Of a stretch of DNA of 64,000 bases, positions 1 to 11,666 are shown piece by piece (positions within the stretch are counted from its first letter, which is position 1; each line of letters begins with the position of its first letter). This DNA comes from Perognathus longimembris pacificus (Eukaryota > Chordata > Mammalia > Rodentia > Heteromyidae). The notes below the pieces were generated by a model. It was not told the DNA's origin and searched no databases. It saw only the letters and a list, made by a program, of their open reading frames with translations. Made by a program: the position numbers and the translations under genes. Location: the NCBI RefSeq assembly GCF_023159225.1, contig NC_063168.1, positions 63,405,398 through 63,469,397 of the forward strand, read 5' to 3'.

Positions 1-99
1 TCCCCTTACCATTATTGGATATTGTACTTGAGCTGGTATACTAAACTATAACACATTTTTAATCAATTTTGTTACCTGTTACATGGTTTTCAACTTAAA

Positions 100-310
100 T
101 CTTTTTTTTTTTTTTTTGGTGCCAGGGCTGGGGCTTGGACTCAGGGCCAGAGCATTGCCCTGGCTTCTTGTTGCTTAAGGCTAGCACTCTGCCACTGAGT
201 CAGAGCATCATTGTCCAGCCTTTTCTGTTTTATGTGGTACTGAGGAATTAAACCTAGGGCTTCATGCATGCTAGGCAAGCACTCTACCACTAAGCCACAT
301 TTCCAGCCTA
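100..310 (-). repeat. ID dimer SINE
   Basis: Poly-T at left, tRNA-like right arm, then ID-like arm ending CCAGCC. Flanked by duplicated TCAACTTAAA (90-99 and 311-320), an insertion target-site duplication. Confidence 0.85.
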
Positions 311-417
311 TCAACTTAAAATTTTTGTGTGTGTCTGGTTTAATATGCTTGAAACTTAGTTTTATCCACTATTTAAAGTAAATGACAGCAGTTTAATTTA
401 AAAAGAAATATATTGTT

Positions 418-619
418 GGCTGGGGATATGCCCTAGTGGCAAGAGTGCTTGTCTCGTCTACATGAAGCCCTGGGTTCGATTCCCCAGCACCACATATACA
501 GAAAACGGCCAGAAGTGGCGTTGTGGCTCAAGTTGGCAGAGTGCTAGCCTTGAGCAAAAGGAAGCCAGGGACAGTGCTCAGGCCCTGAGTTCAAGGCCCA
601 GGACTGGCCAAAAAGAAAA
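418..619 (+). repeat. ID dimer SINE with perfect TSD
   Basis: Left arm GGCTGGGGATATG..CTAGTGG (A box) and GGTTCGATTCC (B box), right arm GTGGCTCAAG..TTCAAGGCCC, A-rich tail. TSD AAAAGAAATATATTGTT at 401-417 and 620-636. Its open frame ([16 protein letters not shown]...) is a SINE translation, not a gene. Confidence 0.92.
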
Positions 620-676
620 AAAAGAAATATATTGTTGTAAGGTGAGAAAACAGAGAAGTTGAATCTTGAAGTCTTT

Positions 677-878
677 TTTTTTTTTTGGCCAGTCCTGGGC
701 CTTGGACTCAGGGCCTGAGCACTGTCCCTGGCTTCTTTTTACTCAAGGCTAGCACTCTGCCACTTGAGCCACAGCGCCACTTCTGGTCGTTTTCTGTATA
801 TGTGGTGCTGGGGAATCGAACCCAGGGCATCATGTATACGAGGCAAGCACTCTTGCCACTAGGCCATATCTCCAGCCC
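677..878 (-). repeat. ID dimer SINE
   Basis: Full-length antisense copy starting with poly-T and GGCCAGTCCTGG. TSD CTTGAAGTCTTT at 665-676 and 879-890. Confidence 0.92.
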
Positions 879-890
879 CTTGAAGTCTTT

Positions 891-1519
891 ATTGAAGACC
901 AGAAACCATCAAATACACTTAAAACAGTTAAGAAACTGAGCCATGAAAGCCAGAGAGGAAAGAAAGAAAAACAATACCAACAAATTCTGCTCCTATGGTT
1001 ATAGAACAGCCAGGAGACAGGCTATAGGACACTAACACAGAGACAGTGTAATGGCGCTGGAGCTTGTCAGGGGCAAAATAGGGTTGGGTCAGGGGACAGG
1101 GTCATAGGAAGCTCACAGTCCCAGGCACTGGATTGACAGGTTTAGTAACCTATCAGCCAAGTGCCTGCCCCTGGCTCCAGGGATTCAGGCAGAGGCCCAT
1201 CAGCTGGGAGGTGGGAGCGTCACCTTCCCCCACCATGAAGACAAGATGCCAGAACTACCAGTGTCATGTGACTGGCCAAGATGGCACTGGCAAGACCAGA
1301 TTGCCCTAGTTATTTCAATATGAACTTCAACAGACTGTGTATTTTACTAACCCCCTAGAAAATTCTAATTACGATAGTAGCTTCCATTGTCTGGGTGATA
1401 AGTAGAAAAATACATGAATCACAGACTACTAGTTTTTTCCTTCTTCCCACATGCAGTCATTTATGAGATAAAACGTGCAGGGTGTTATAAAATATATACT
1501 ACTTTAAATGAGTATTGAC
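891..1519. other. intron, no recognised feature
   Basis: Non-simple sequence, noticeably more GC-rich at about 1000-1310 than its surroundings, with no splice-bounded exon and no repeat family I recognise. It could be an old LTR or unique intron. Confidence 0.4.
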
Positions 1520-1620
1520 AGCCAGGTATAGTAGCACGTGCCTGCTGTTAAACCTACTGTGGAAGCAGCTGAGGAAGGAGAATTCCATGAGCACAGGAGC
1601 CTAAGACCAACTTACCCCCT
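1520..1620 (+). repeat. 7SL/B1-like SINE fragment
   Basis: Diverged 7SL-type arm (CAGCCAGGTATAGTAGCACG.. then GAAGCAGCTGAGGAAGGAGA), lying directly before an antisense 7SL-tRNA dimer. Confidence 0.6.
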
Positions 1621-1659
1621 ATCACCTCCAAATGAAAGAGAGGTGAGGTGAAAGAGCAC

Positions 1660-1916
1660 CTTTTTTTTTTTCTTTTTTTTTTGGGTGCTGGTACTGGGCT
1701 TGAACTTGGGGCTCTGAACTCTTGCTCATCTTTTTCCACTTAAGGTTGGTGCTCTACCACTTGAGCCACAACTTCCCTTCCTTCTAGCGTTGGGTAGTTT
1801 ACTGAAGATAAGAGTCTCACAGACTTTCCTGCCCTTGGCTGGTTTCGAACTGTGTTCCTCAGATCTCAGCCTCCTCAGTACCTAGGATTACACACATGAG
1901 CCACCAGCACCCTGCT
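1660..1916 (-). repeat. 7SL-tRNA dimer SINE
   Basis: Poly-T, right arm with CCACTTGAGCCACA, then the 7SL-type arm (TCTCAGCCTCCTCAGTACC..GAGCCACCAGCACC). Confidence 0.85.
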
Positions 1917-2031
1917 TCCCTTGTTTTTTTTTTAATGTTTGAAAAATAGTTTTACAAAACTGTCTTGGTTTTGATTGTGTAAATTCACTTTTTTTTGTTT
2001 TCAGTTAAAAATGTTCAATGAGAATGTTTTT

Positions 2032-3550
2032 GTTTATTTTTTATTTTTATTTATTAAAATTTTCTTTTGACATGGTGTTGTGCAAAAGGGGTACAGTTAC
2101 ATAATAGGGCAGTGTGTACATTTCTTGTGATATCTTACAGCCTGTTTTTCTTTCCCTTCCCTAGATCAGTTAGACATATATACAACACACAGTGTATCAA
2201 AAACATATACAGTATCCACGTGGCCTACGCCAAAGGAAATTCACTTAGGATTTTAAATGTAAAGTCAACAATAGAGTTTGCTTATCCTTGTCTTATATGA
2301 ACATACGTACATAGCTTTTGAGCGATTGTGATCCGCTGAGAGGTCTATTTTTGACCTTTATATGTTGAGTAGTTGTTTGGTTTTAGTTACATAATGTAGG
2401 GTTGCTGACCCAAACCTGAGGGAAATACCATTTGACAAGAAGTTTTTGGTTTCGCAGACCTGGTCTCTACTGTCTCCCCCTCCCCACACCTTAACAGTCA
2501 GTCATATATCAGGGAGATCATGCCCCTTTGTTTTCTGTGTTCTAGGCTTGTCTCACTCAACATTATTTGTTCAAGTTCTGACCATTTCCCTGCGAATACC
2601 AATATTTCACCATTTGTAATCGCTATGTAGTATTCCATTGTGTATAGGTACCATATTTTTTGGATCCATTCATCTGTGGAGGGGCATCTGGGTTGTTTCC
2701 ATATTTTGGCTATTTTGAATTGTGCAGCCATAAACATGGAAGGAAGTGCAGATGTCTTTTTGATATCTTGAGGCCTGTTGTTCAGGATAGATGCCTAGGA
2801 GTGGTATGGCTGGGTCATAGGGTATGTCTATGTTGAGCTTTTTGAGGAACTGCCATACTGTTCTCCAAAGTGGTTGTACTAATTTGCACTCCCACCAACA
2901 ATGGAGAAGGGTTCCTCTTTCCCCGCACCCCCTCCAGCATTTGTTGTTGCTTGAGTTCAGAGTATAGGCCATTCTAACTGGAGTGTGGTGGTATCTCAGG
3001 GTTGTTTTTATTTGCATTTCCTTTACTGCCCGGGATGTCGGACATTTCCTCATATGTTTCTTTGCCATTTTTATCTCTTCTCTTGTGAAGTCTCTCTTTA
3101 GCTCCTTTGCCCATTTCATAATTGGTTTATTGGGCTTGGAGGGGATAGTTTTTTGAGTTCTCTGTAGGTGACGGATATTAGGCCTTTGTATGTTGCTGTG
3201 CTGGTAAAGATCCCTTTCCCATATGGTTGGCTGTCATTCTAGTTTGGTGGCTATGTCTTTAGCTGTGCAGAAACTTTTTATTTTGTAGTAGTCCCATTTG
3301 TCGAGTCTTTCCCCTATCTGTTGTACCCCTGGGACTCTATTCAGGAAGTTCCTTCCTGTGCCTGTAAGTTCTAGCGTCTTTCCTACTCTGTCCTTCAGTA
3401 GTTTCAAGGATTCAGGTCTGATGTTGGGGTCCTTGATCCTTTTTGACTTGATCTTGGTGCATGGTGATAGGCTAGGGTCTACTTTGAGTTTTCTGCATAT
3501 GGCTGCCCAGTTCTCCCAGCACCAGTAGTTGAAGAGGCTATGTTTTTTTC
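2032..3550 (-). mobile_element. 5'-truncated L1 with ORF2 end, 3' UTR and TSD
   Basis: Antisense L1. The 3' end is at the left (poly-T about 2034-2060), the 3' UTR runs to about 2497, and the ORF2 C-terminal part lies at 3119-2498. The ORF2 translation contains [20 protein letters not shown] and [14 protein letters not shown], hallmark L1 ORF2 segments. The frame shifts between 2737 and 2670, so no intact product. Flanked by CAATGAGAATGTTTTT (2016-2031) and CAATGAGATGTTTTT (3551-3565), one base different, so a target-primed insertion. Confidence 0.93.
2498..3119 (-). pseudogene. L1 ORF2 C-terminal fragment, frameshifted
   Basis: Two overlapping frames: 3119-2670 (149 codons, from [20 protein letters not shown] to TTQMPLHR) and 2737-2498 ([20 protein letters not shown] to the natural ORF2 stop). 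This is the region after the reverse transcriptase. It has no start of its own and lacks the endonuclease and RT domains. It is a fossil. Confidence 0.9.
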
Positions 3551-3967
3551 CAATGAGATGTTTTTAAGAAATTATTAAATGATATTGGTAGTTAAATTAT
3601 TTTTCTTTCTATACTATTGTTTGAATGAATTTGACTTGTTTTGAAATTTGTTTTTTGAATGAGAACCAATAGTTATTATCTGTTGCCACTCCTACTTATG
3701 GTCTCATTTAAGTTTATACTTAAGATTAACATTTAAGCCTTTTTACTGGGATTTTAATTTGTACAGTGATAACAAAGTAATTCTGTTTATAATTTGTAAA
3801 AAGCTTTTCTTGAAATAATGAAATGACTCCTACCTAGTATACTTTACTATTCCATATGTTCCTAATTGTAGAGTAAAAGATTGAAATATAATTCTATCAG
3901 TATAGTATTATTTGCTTATATAAATGAATGTTGATATGTTTTCATATTAAATATAATTATATTCCAG

Positions 3968-4017
3968 GTTAACGTCTCAGCCTGGTGCTGCATTACCAAA
4001 CGGACATAGTAGCTTAT
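3968..4017 (+). CDS. ATAD2B: ATAD2B exon a ([16 protein letters not shown])
   Basis: 50 bp exon after ..ATTCCAG and before GTGAGTA. The first base completes an Arg codon from an upstream exon outside the window and the last base starts a Ser codon. It encodes local residues 1-16 in the low-complexity N-terminal region. It is short, but the match to the remembered ATAD2B N-terminus and the phase fit with the next exon support it. Confidence 0.9.
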
Positions 4018-5012
4018 GTGAGTATTTTGTTAAAGCACTGATTGATACTGAAATTCTTATACTAGATTAGGCATTAAAGTAGACAAAAATAGAGATTTAT
4101 TATTGTTTCAATAATAATTATTAATTTTTATGGTACTGGGGATAGAACTTGTGGTTTTCCACACTTGAGGCAACCATTCTATCACAGAATTACATCTTTT
4201 AGTCCTTGGACTGATTTGAAAGTATGCTTACCATCTAGTTGGAAATCATTGGATTTCAGTCATAGCAAAAATGAACGTATTTGTTACATTTTTAAAAATC
4301 AGAATAATTGAAACTGTTATAAAAAAAGCTAATTTTCAAGCAGTTTGAGAAGTTATGTTCATTTTTGTAGTTGTTTAAAAGTTAAGTTTTTGACTTTTTT
4401 CTTCCTATAATCTGTACTTTGAAATATCTTTTCTTATAGCCCTTCGAAGCCACCCCCTTCGAGGTGAAAAGAAGGGCGATGGGGACCTTTCTTGTATAAA
4501 TGGTGACATGGAAGTCAGAAAAAGTTGTCGTTCCAGGAAAAATAGATTTGAAAGTGTGAACCAGAGTTTGTTATTTGATCAACTAGTAAATAGGTATGAA
4601 TTTTAAGTATCAAGCAGTTTCATTTAATTATTTGATTTTTTTTTTTTTTTAAGAATCTTTTTGTTGGGGGGCTGGAAATTTGGCCTAGTGGCAAGAGCGC
4701 TTGCCTCGTATACTTGAAGCCCTGGGTTCGATTCCCCAGCACCACATATACAGAAAGTGGCGCTGTCACTCAAGTGGCAGAGTGCTAGCCTTGAGCAAAG
4801 AGAAGCCAGGGACAGTGCTCAGGCTCTGAGTCTAAGCCCCAGGACTGGCCAAAAAAAAAAAAAAGAAAAAAAAGAAAAAAAAGAATCTTTTTGTTGGGGA
4901 CGGGGTTTTGCTGTGTAGATCCATGCTGGCCCAGAACTGGTGACATCCTGCCTCAGGTGTCCTAGGGCTGGAATTATTGGTGTGCACTATGACATCTGGA
5001 TAAGCCAATTTC

Positions 5013-5060
<48 letters not shown>

Positions 5061-5983
5061 TCAGTTGTGGGGCTTGAACTCAGGGTTTGGGTATCCCTGA
5101 GCCTCTGTGCTCAAGGCTAGGGTTCTACCACTTGATCTGCAGCACTACTTCTGTTTTTTTGTTTGTTTGTTTTTGATTTTTAACTGGTTAATTGGAGATA
5201 AGAGTCTCATGGGGACTTTTCTGCCCAGGCTGGCTTTGAACTCTGATATTTCAGCCTCCTGAGTAGCTAGGATTACAGGCATGAGACACCAGCACCCAGA
5301 TTAAATTTCACTTTTAAAAAGTCAAATTTAAACACTGACTTGGCAATAAATATTCTTTTAAAACAGGGTGAGTGTTTTTTTTTCTTTTAAGCTCTTGGAT
5401 AATATAAAATAATTTTATTCAAGCTATGTTACTATAGTCCTTGGCTATTTGCTCTTTAACATTTTTTTTTTTTTTGGCCAGTCCTGGGTTTGGACTCAGA
5501 GCCTGAGCACCATCTCTGGTTTCTTTTTGCTCAAGGCTAGCACTCTGCCACTTGAGCCACAGCACCACCACTGGCCATTTTCTATATATGTGGTGCTGGG
5601 GAATCGAACCCAGGGCTTCATGTATATGAGGCGAGCACGCTTGCCATTAGCCCATATTCCCAGCCCCTCATTTAACATTTGTGTTTTGGACAGTTTTTTA
5701 ACAATATTGAATTTCATTATTGATATATAATGCTCAGGCAGGATTTTAAATTGTATGTTTTAGGCTCTGGATTTGTAGGATTGAGTCACTTAGCTAATGA
5801 TTTTTATTTATTTATTTTATTTTTTAAAATTTTTATTGTCAAACATGTACAGAGAGGTTACAGTTTCATACGTTAGGCATTGGATACATGTCTTGTACTG
5901 TTTGTTACCTCCTCCCTCATTCCCCCCTCCCCCTTTCCCTTTCCTCCCCATTAGCTAATGATTTTATTCCTCTCAGATAATAT

Positions 5984-6045
<62 letters not shown>

Positions 6046-8268
6046 GTGATAACAGAAGACTGGGAAAACTATAATTTAGGCAGAAATGTTTGACACTCAT
6101 TTCCTAAAATATCTGTCTAGTTGACCTTCCTGGCTTTAATTCTTTTGCAGATTCTCTTGTTCTATACTTTTCTTAATACTATTTTCAGTTTAAAGCTTGA
6201 ATTAATATTTTGTTTTTAGTGGAATGTATTTGGTAGTCATTTATATATGCTGACATTGGGTTTATTTTATTTATTTATTTATTTATTTATTTATCTATTG
6301 TGCCTGTCCTGGGCTTGAATTCAGGGCCTGGATTTCCATCCCTGAGCTGTTTGGCTCAAGGCTAGCACTTTACTACTTGAGCCACAGCTTCAGTTTGGCT
6401 TTTTGGTGGTTAATTGGAGATAAGAGTCCATGTTTGCTCTGAATTGCTCAGCCTCCTGAAGTGAGCTACTGGTGCCTGGCATTGGATTTATCTATTTTAA
6501 TTATTATAAATAAGAGCCTTGCATTTTTGAAGTTTTATTGAATAGGTTAACATAGAAAATAACTGATTCTGATTCTTTTTGAAAATTGGGCATTGTGTTT
6601 TCCTGAATGTTTGCTATGAAATAGATTTTTCAGTTGGGATATTACATACAGTTAAATATCAGAGATGATTTAAATATGCTTTAATGAGGAGCTGTTTTAG
6701 GTGTATCATCCCATTGTTGTCTAAGTCTTGGTTTTTAATATGATTTTAGCACTGCTGAAGCTGTATTACAAGAAATGGATAACATTAACATCAGACGGAA
6801 TCGTCGATCAGGGGAAGTAGAACGGCTTAGAATGTGGACAGATACAGAATTTGTGAGTACTTTAGCTATGACAGCCTTTGTAAGTATTTTTTCTTATACT
6901 TACAAGGAATGAAGAATTTATAAGAAGGTACAGTAGTTAGATTTTTAAGATTAACAATCTTATTGGGTGCTTGCCTTTCTTTTCTCTTTTCTTTCTCCCC
7001 CTTTTTCCTTTAATGACGTCGGCGATTGAACTCAGAACTCTGTAGGGAAGTTATGCAAGTACTCTATCTGAGCTACATCTTTAACTTACTTTTCTTTCAT
7101 GAGTTTCCTTGTTACAACTTTCCCCGAAAGACCATCTACATTTTTGTCAGATGAATCATCTGAAAGTACAGCTCTGTCACTCTTTTGACTTGAGTGTGTG
7201 TGTGTGCACGCATGTGTGCGCGTGCGCTCGCATGCGCGTGCACTGTGTGCCAGTCCTGGGGCTTGAACTCAGGGCCTGAGCACTGTCCCTGGCTTCTTTT
7301 TGCTCAAGGCTAGCACTCTGCCACTTGAGCCACAGCGCCACTTCTAGCCTTTTCTATATATGTGGTGCTAAGGAATGGAACCCAGGGCTTCATGTATACA
7401 TGGCAAGCATTCTTGCCACTAGGCCATATTCCCAGCCCCTGTTAGTTCTTTTGGAGTTGAAGCCTTGTGGACTTTCCTGTCTGGGCTGGTCTTGAAATAT
7501 GATCCTCTGGATATCTGCCTCCTTAGTGGTTTTGATTATAGGCATGAGCCAGCAATGCCTGGTATGTTTTATTTTCTTTGATTATTACCTGACTTACTCC
7601 TTCCTAGTAGGCTATAATTTGCTTTAGAGAAAATATATTGATGATCTTGTATGTTTTTAATATTTTATGAGTTTTATTCTTCTTGTTCTTCACATTTATT
7701 GAATTCAGAAAGCTCTATTTTCAGGAATATGTGCCTTTCAAATAGGTAGTCAATAAATTTTATTGCTTGGTCAAAATTGCATATGGCAGAGAATAAATGC
7801 CATGTTAATATTTGACAGCTTTCTCTGTTTTAAAAGGAAAACATGGATATGTATTCAAGAGTAAAAAGGAGAAGAAAATCACTAAGAAGAAATAGTTATG
7901 GGATACAGAATCATCATGAGGTTTCTACTGAGGGTGAAGAAGAAGGTTTGTAAAGTATATTTGAAGTAAATACTATGTTTAGATGGGAGGCTAAAAATAG
8001 AATATCTGGGCTGGGGATATGGCCTAGTGGCAAGAGTGCTTGCCTCGTATACTTGAAGCCCTGGGTTCGATTCCCCAGCACCACATATACAGAAAATGGC
8101 CAGAAGTGGCGCTGTGGCTCAAGTGGCAGAGTGCTAGCCTTGAGCAAAAAAAAAGAAGCCAGGGACAGTGCTCAGGCTCGAGTCCAAGCCCAGGACTGCC
8201 CCCCCCCAAATATATATAATATCTGTATATTTAATATATATGTGTAATATATGTGTATATAATGTATG

Positions 8269-8308
<40 letters not shown>

Positions 8309-11300
8309 CTGGGTCGGTGATTTTCCACCCCTCCACCCCCCAGTTGTGAAGCTTGTTCTTGGGGTGTAGGCACTGTCTCTGAGCTCTATTGCTCAATGCA
8401 AGAGCTCTACAGCTTTGAGGCACAGCACCACTTCTGGTTTTCTGGTTAATTGGAGGTAAAGGTCTCATGGACTTTCCTATCCAGGATGGCTTTCAATTGC
8501 AATCCTCAGATCTCAACCTCTTGAGTAACTAGGATTACAGGCATGAGTCATCAGTGCCTGGGTATTTTTATTTTTTGCCAGTCATAAGGCTTGAACTTTG
8601 GGCCTGGGTTCATGAGCTTTTTAACTCAAGGCTAGCACTCTACCACTTGAGCCACATCTCCATTTCTGGATTTTTGATGGTTAATTGGAGATAAGAGTCT
8701 CAGGAACTTTCCTACCTGGGCAGTCTTTGAACCGTGATCTTCAGATTTCAGCATCCTGAGTAGCTAGATTAGAAGCATGAACCACCAGCTCCCTGACAAT
8801 TTTTTATTTTTTGCTTTTTAGGTTAGTATTGTGTAATTCAAAGCAATTAAAATTCATTTGACATCTGAATTTTCACGTTTATTTGAAAAACTGCTTTAAT
8901 TATACAGTTATGTATCATACACTATAGTTTATTAGGAGCCATTGGTAGATATTAAGTGGTCTACAACTAAATGGCTTTGTTGTGGGCTAATTAAATAAGG
9001 CCTCTTATATTTAGGCATCTTGTAATCAGAAAGTTGTTTTGCTGTGCATAGTCTGTAAGACTCTTGATTATTTAGATTTTAAATTTAGGTAAGGATTGAG
9101 AAGAAAATTTGTGAATGTTAAATAAAGTAGGACTGCTAATGGATCAAATGTGAAAATTCAGTTCTGGAGTGGGACGTGTCCTTGTGGATTAAAATAGTGC
9201 TTTTTGTGTGTGTGTGTAAAATTAGAATCTCAAGAGGAGGATGGAGATATAGAAGTTGAAGAAGCAGAAGGAGAAGAAAATGATAGGCCATATAATTTGA
9301 GACAAAGAAAAACAGTGGATCGATACCAAGCACCGCCTATAGGTAAGTGGCTTTAGTTTCTTTTTTTTTTTTTTTTTTTAGTTTATTTATTTGCCAGTCC
9401 TGGGGCTTGGATTCAGGGCCTGAGCACTGTCCCTGGCTTCTTTTTGCTCAAGGCTAGCACTCTGCCACTTGAGCCACAGCGCCACTTCTGGCCGTTTTCT
9501 GTATATGTGGGTGCTGAGGAATCAAACCCAGGCCTTCATGTATAGGAGGCAAGCACTCTTGCCAGTAGGCCATATCCCCAGCTCCTCCCTTAGCTTCTTT
9601 ACTCAAAGCTAGCTCTCTACCACTTCAGCCACAACTCTAAATCTAGGTGTTGTTTTTTTTTTTGTGATTAATTAGATATTAAGTGTCATAGGGACTGCCT
9701 GAGCTGGGAGTCATAGTATTTCTTGTGGTACCAGTTGTAATGTCTTTTTCATTTTACTTTATTTATTTGAGGTGTTTTGATGTCTAGGGATGAGGGGATG
9801 AGGACAGTGATAGTGCTTTATAGTGATGGGCTGGTATTGGGGATAAAGGCAAAATCCTATAGTTAGTTATCTCTATCTTCCAAGTGGAATAAATCTCTTT
9901 ACATGTCTAGGGTTGGGAGAAGTATAATGTGAGTAATGTAAAACCTTCCCTTCTACCTTTCCCAATGGTTATTTTTTATGCTGTATACATACACATACAT
10001 ACGTACATACATGCATACATATTGTGATCTCTAGCTGGTTTCCCTAACAATGGGTAGTTCACATTGATGATTCCTGGACAGTCTTTTGTTTTACTCTGTC
10101 CTCCAGAATTTTTTGTTGTTGGGTTATGATTTTGGAGATAAATGTAAGTAAGAAATCTTTGGACTGAGATTATGGCCTAGTGGTAGAGTATTTGCCTTGC
10201 ATACATGAAGCCCTGGGTTCGATTCCTCAGCACTACATACATAGAAAAAGCCAGAAGTGACACTGTGGCTCAACTGGTAGAGTGCTAGCCTTGAGCAAAA
10301 AAAAAAAGCCAAGGACAGTGCTCAGGCCCTGAGCTCAAGGCCCAGGACTGGCAAAAAATAAGAAAAAGAAAAAGATATCTTTGTCTAGCCAGTCACAGAT
10401 ATTAAGTAAATTCTGTTTAGAATGTTTATTTGCTGTTTAATAATATTAACACAATTTTATTTATTTATTTTTTTTGTTAGTCCTGGGGCTTGAACTCAGG
10501 GCCTGAGCACTGTCTGGCTTGTTTTTGCTCAAGGCTAGCACTCTGCCAACTTGAGCCACAGCACCACTTCTGGCCTATATGTGGTGCTGAGAGCTCACAC
10601 TTAGGGCTTCATGCATGCTAGGCAAGCACTTTTGTCACTAGGCCATATTCCCAGCCCCCACCATTTTGTTTGTTATATTTGTAGACAATTTGGAAGTTAA
10701 AAATACACGTCTAGATTCTATTCAGAAAGTTAACACTAGTTTCCCTTTAATACATTAATTTACTAATTTATTATTAGATATTTCTCTAATTTTTTTCTTC
10801 ATTTTAGTACCAGCTCATCAAAAAAAGAGGGATAATACACTGTTTGATATTCATAGATCTCCAGCAAGAAGAAGCCATATCAGGTAAGTTAAATTTTTCT
10901 CTTTCCCTTCTTTCTTCTCCTTTCCCTTCCCTCCCCTCTTCTTTCCTTCCCTCCTCTTTCTTCCCTTCCTTTTTCCCTCCCACCTGTCTCATTCATTCGT
11001 CAGTGTCTTAATATGTAGTTCAGGCTAGTGTCAAATGCATGATCCTTAACAGGGATAGGATGTTGATTTTGTCACAGCATTATTTTTCATCAGTTGAGAT
11101 GATTATAAATTTGCTTTTGATTCTTCTTTTTGTTTTTGTTTTTGCCAGCTCTGGGGCTTGGACTCAGGACCTGAGCACTGTCCCTGGCTTTTTTTGCTCA
11201 AGGCCACTCTGCCACTTGAGCCACAGCACCACTTCTGGTCTTTTCTATATATGTGGTGCTGAGGAATGGAACCCAGGGCTTCATGTATATGAGGCAAGCA

Positions 11301-11630
11301 TTCTTACCACTAGGCCATATTCCCAGCCCCGGCTTTTGATTTTTTTATGTGATGCATTCAATTTATTGATTTATCTGTATTGAACCATCCTTGCATGGCT
11401 GGGGTAAAACTAACTTGATTATAGTATTTGATTTACTACTGCAATGACTTTTAAGATTTTTGTTATCTGAAATTTTAATAGGAGGAAAAAGCATGCCATT
11501 CATAGCAGTGATACCACTTCTTCTGATGAAGAACGCTTTGAAAGAAGAAAGTCTAAGAGCATGGCAAGAGCAAGGAACAGGTTAGTGAAATTTATTTAGT
11601 GTAATTTCTATTATAGAAAAAGGACAATTT

Positions 11631-11666
<36 letters not shown>

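Noticed and set aside
418..500. tRNA-like sequences with A and B boxes (GGCCTAGTGG.., GGTTCGATTCC) that might be tRNA genes
   Set aside because: They are the left arm of ID-type SINEs: repeated about 30 times, no cloverleaf acceptor stem closure, followed by a second arm and an A tail.
462..662. Recurrent small proteins such as [18 protein letters not shown] and [20 protein letters not shown]
   Set aside because: They are translations of the two strands of the ID dimer SINE and recur wherever a copy lies (685-939, 5449-5730, 14711-15058, 18781-18975, 31434-31622 and others). No gene structure or coding signature.
1..3967. Search for the upstream ATAD2B exon(s) and promoter
   Set aside because: No splice-bounded frame matching the N-terminus and no CpG-island-like promoter; the window starts inside an intron.
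5986..6043. Tandem repeats as a possible CRISPR or satellite array
   Set aside because: Simple dinucleotide microsatellites, as are the other short tandem runs; no spacers and no long unit.
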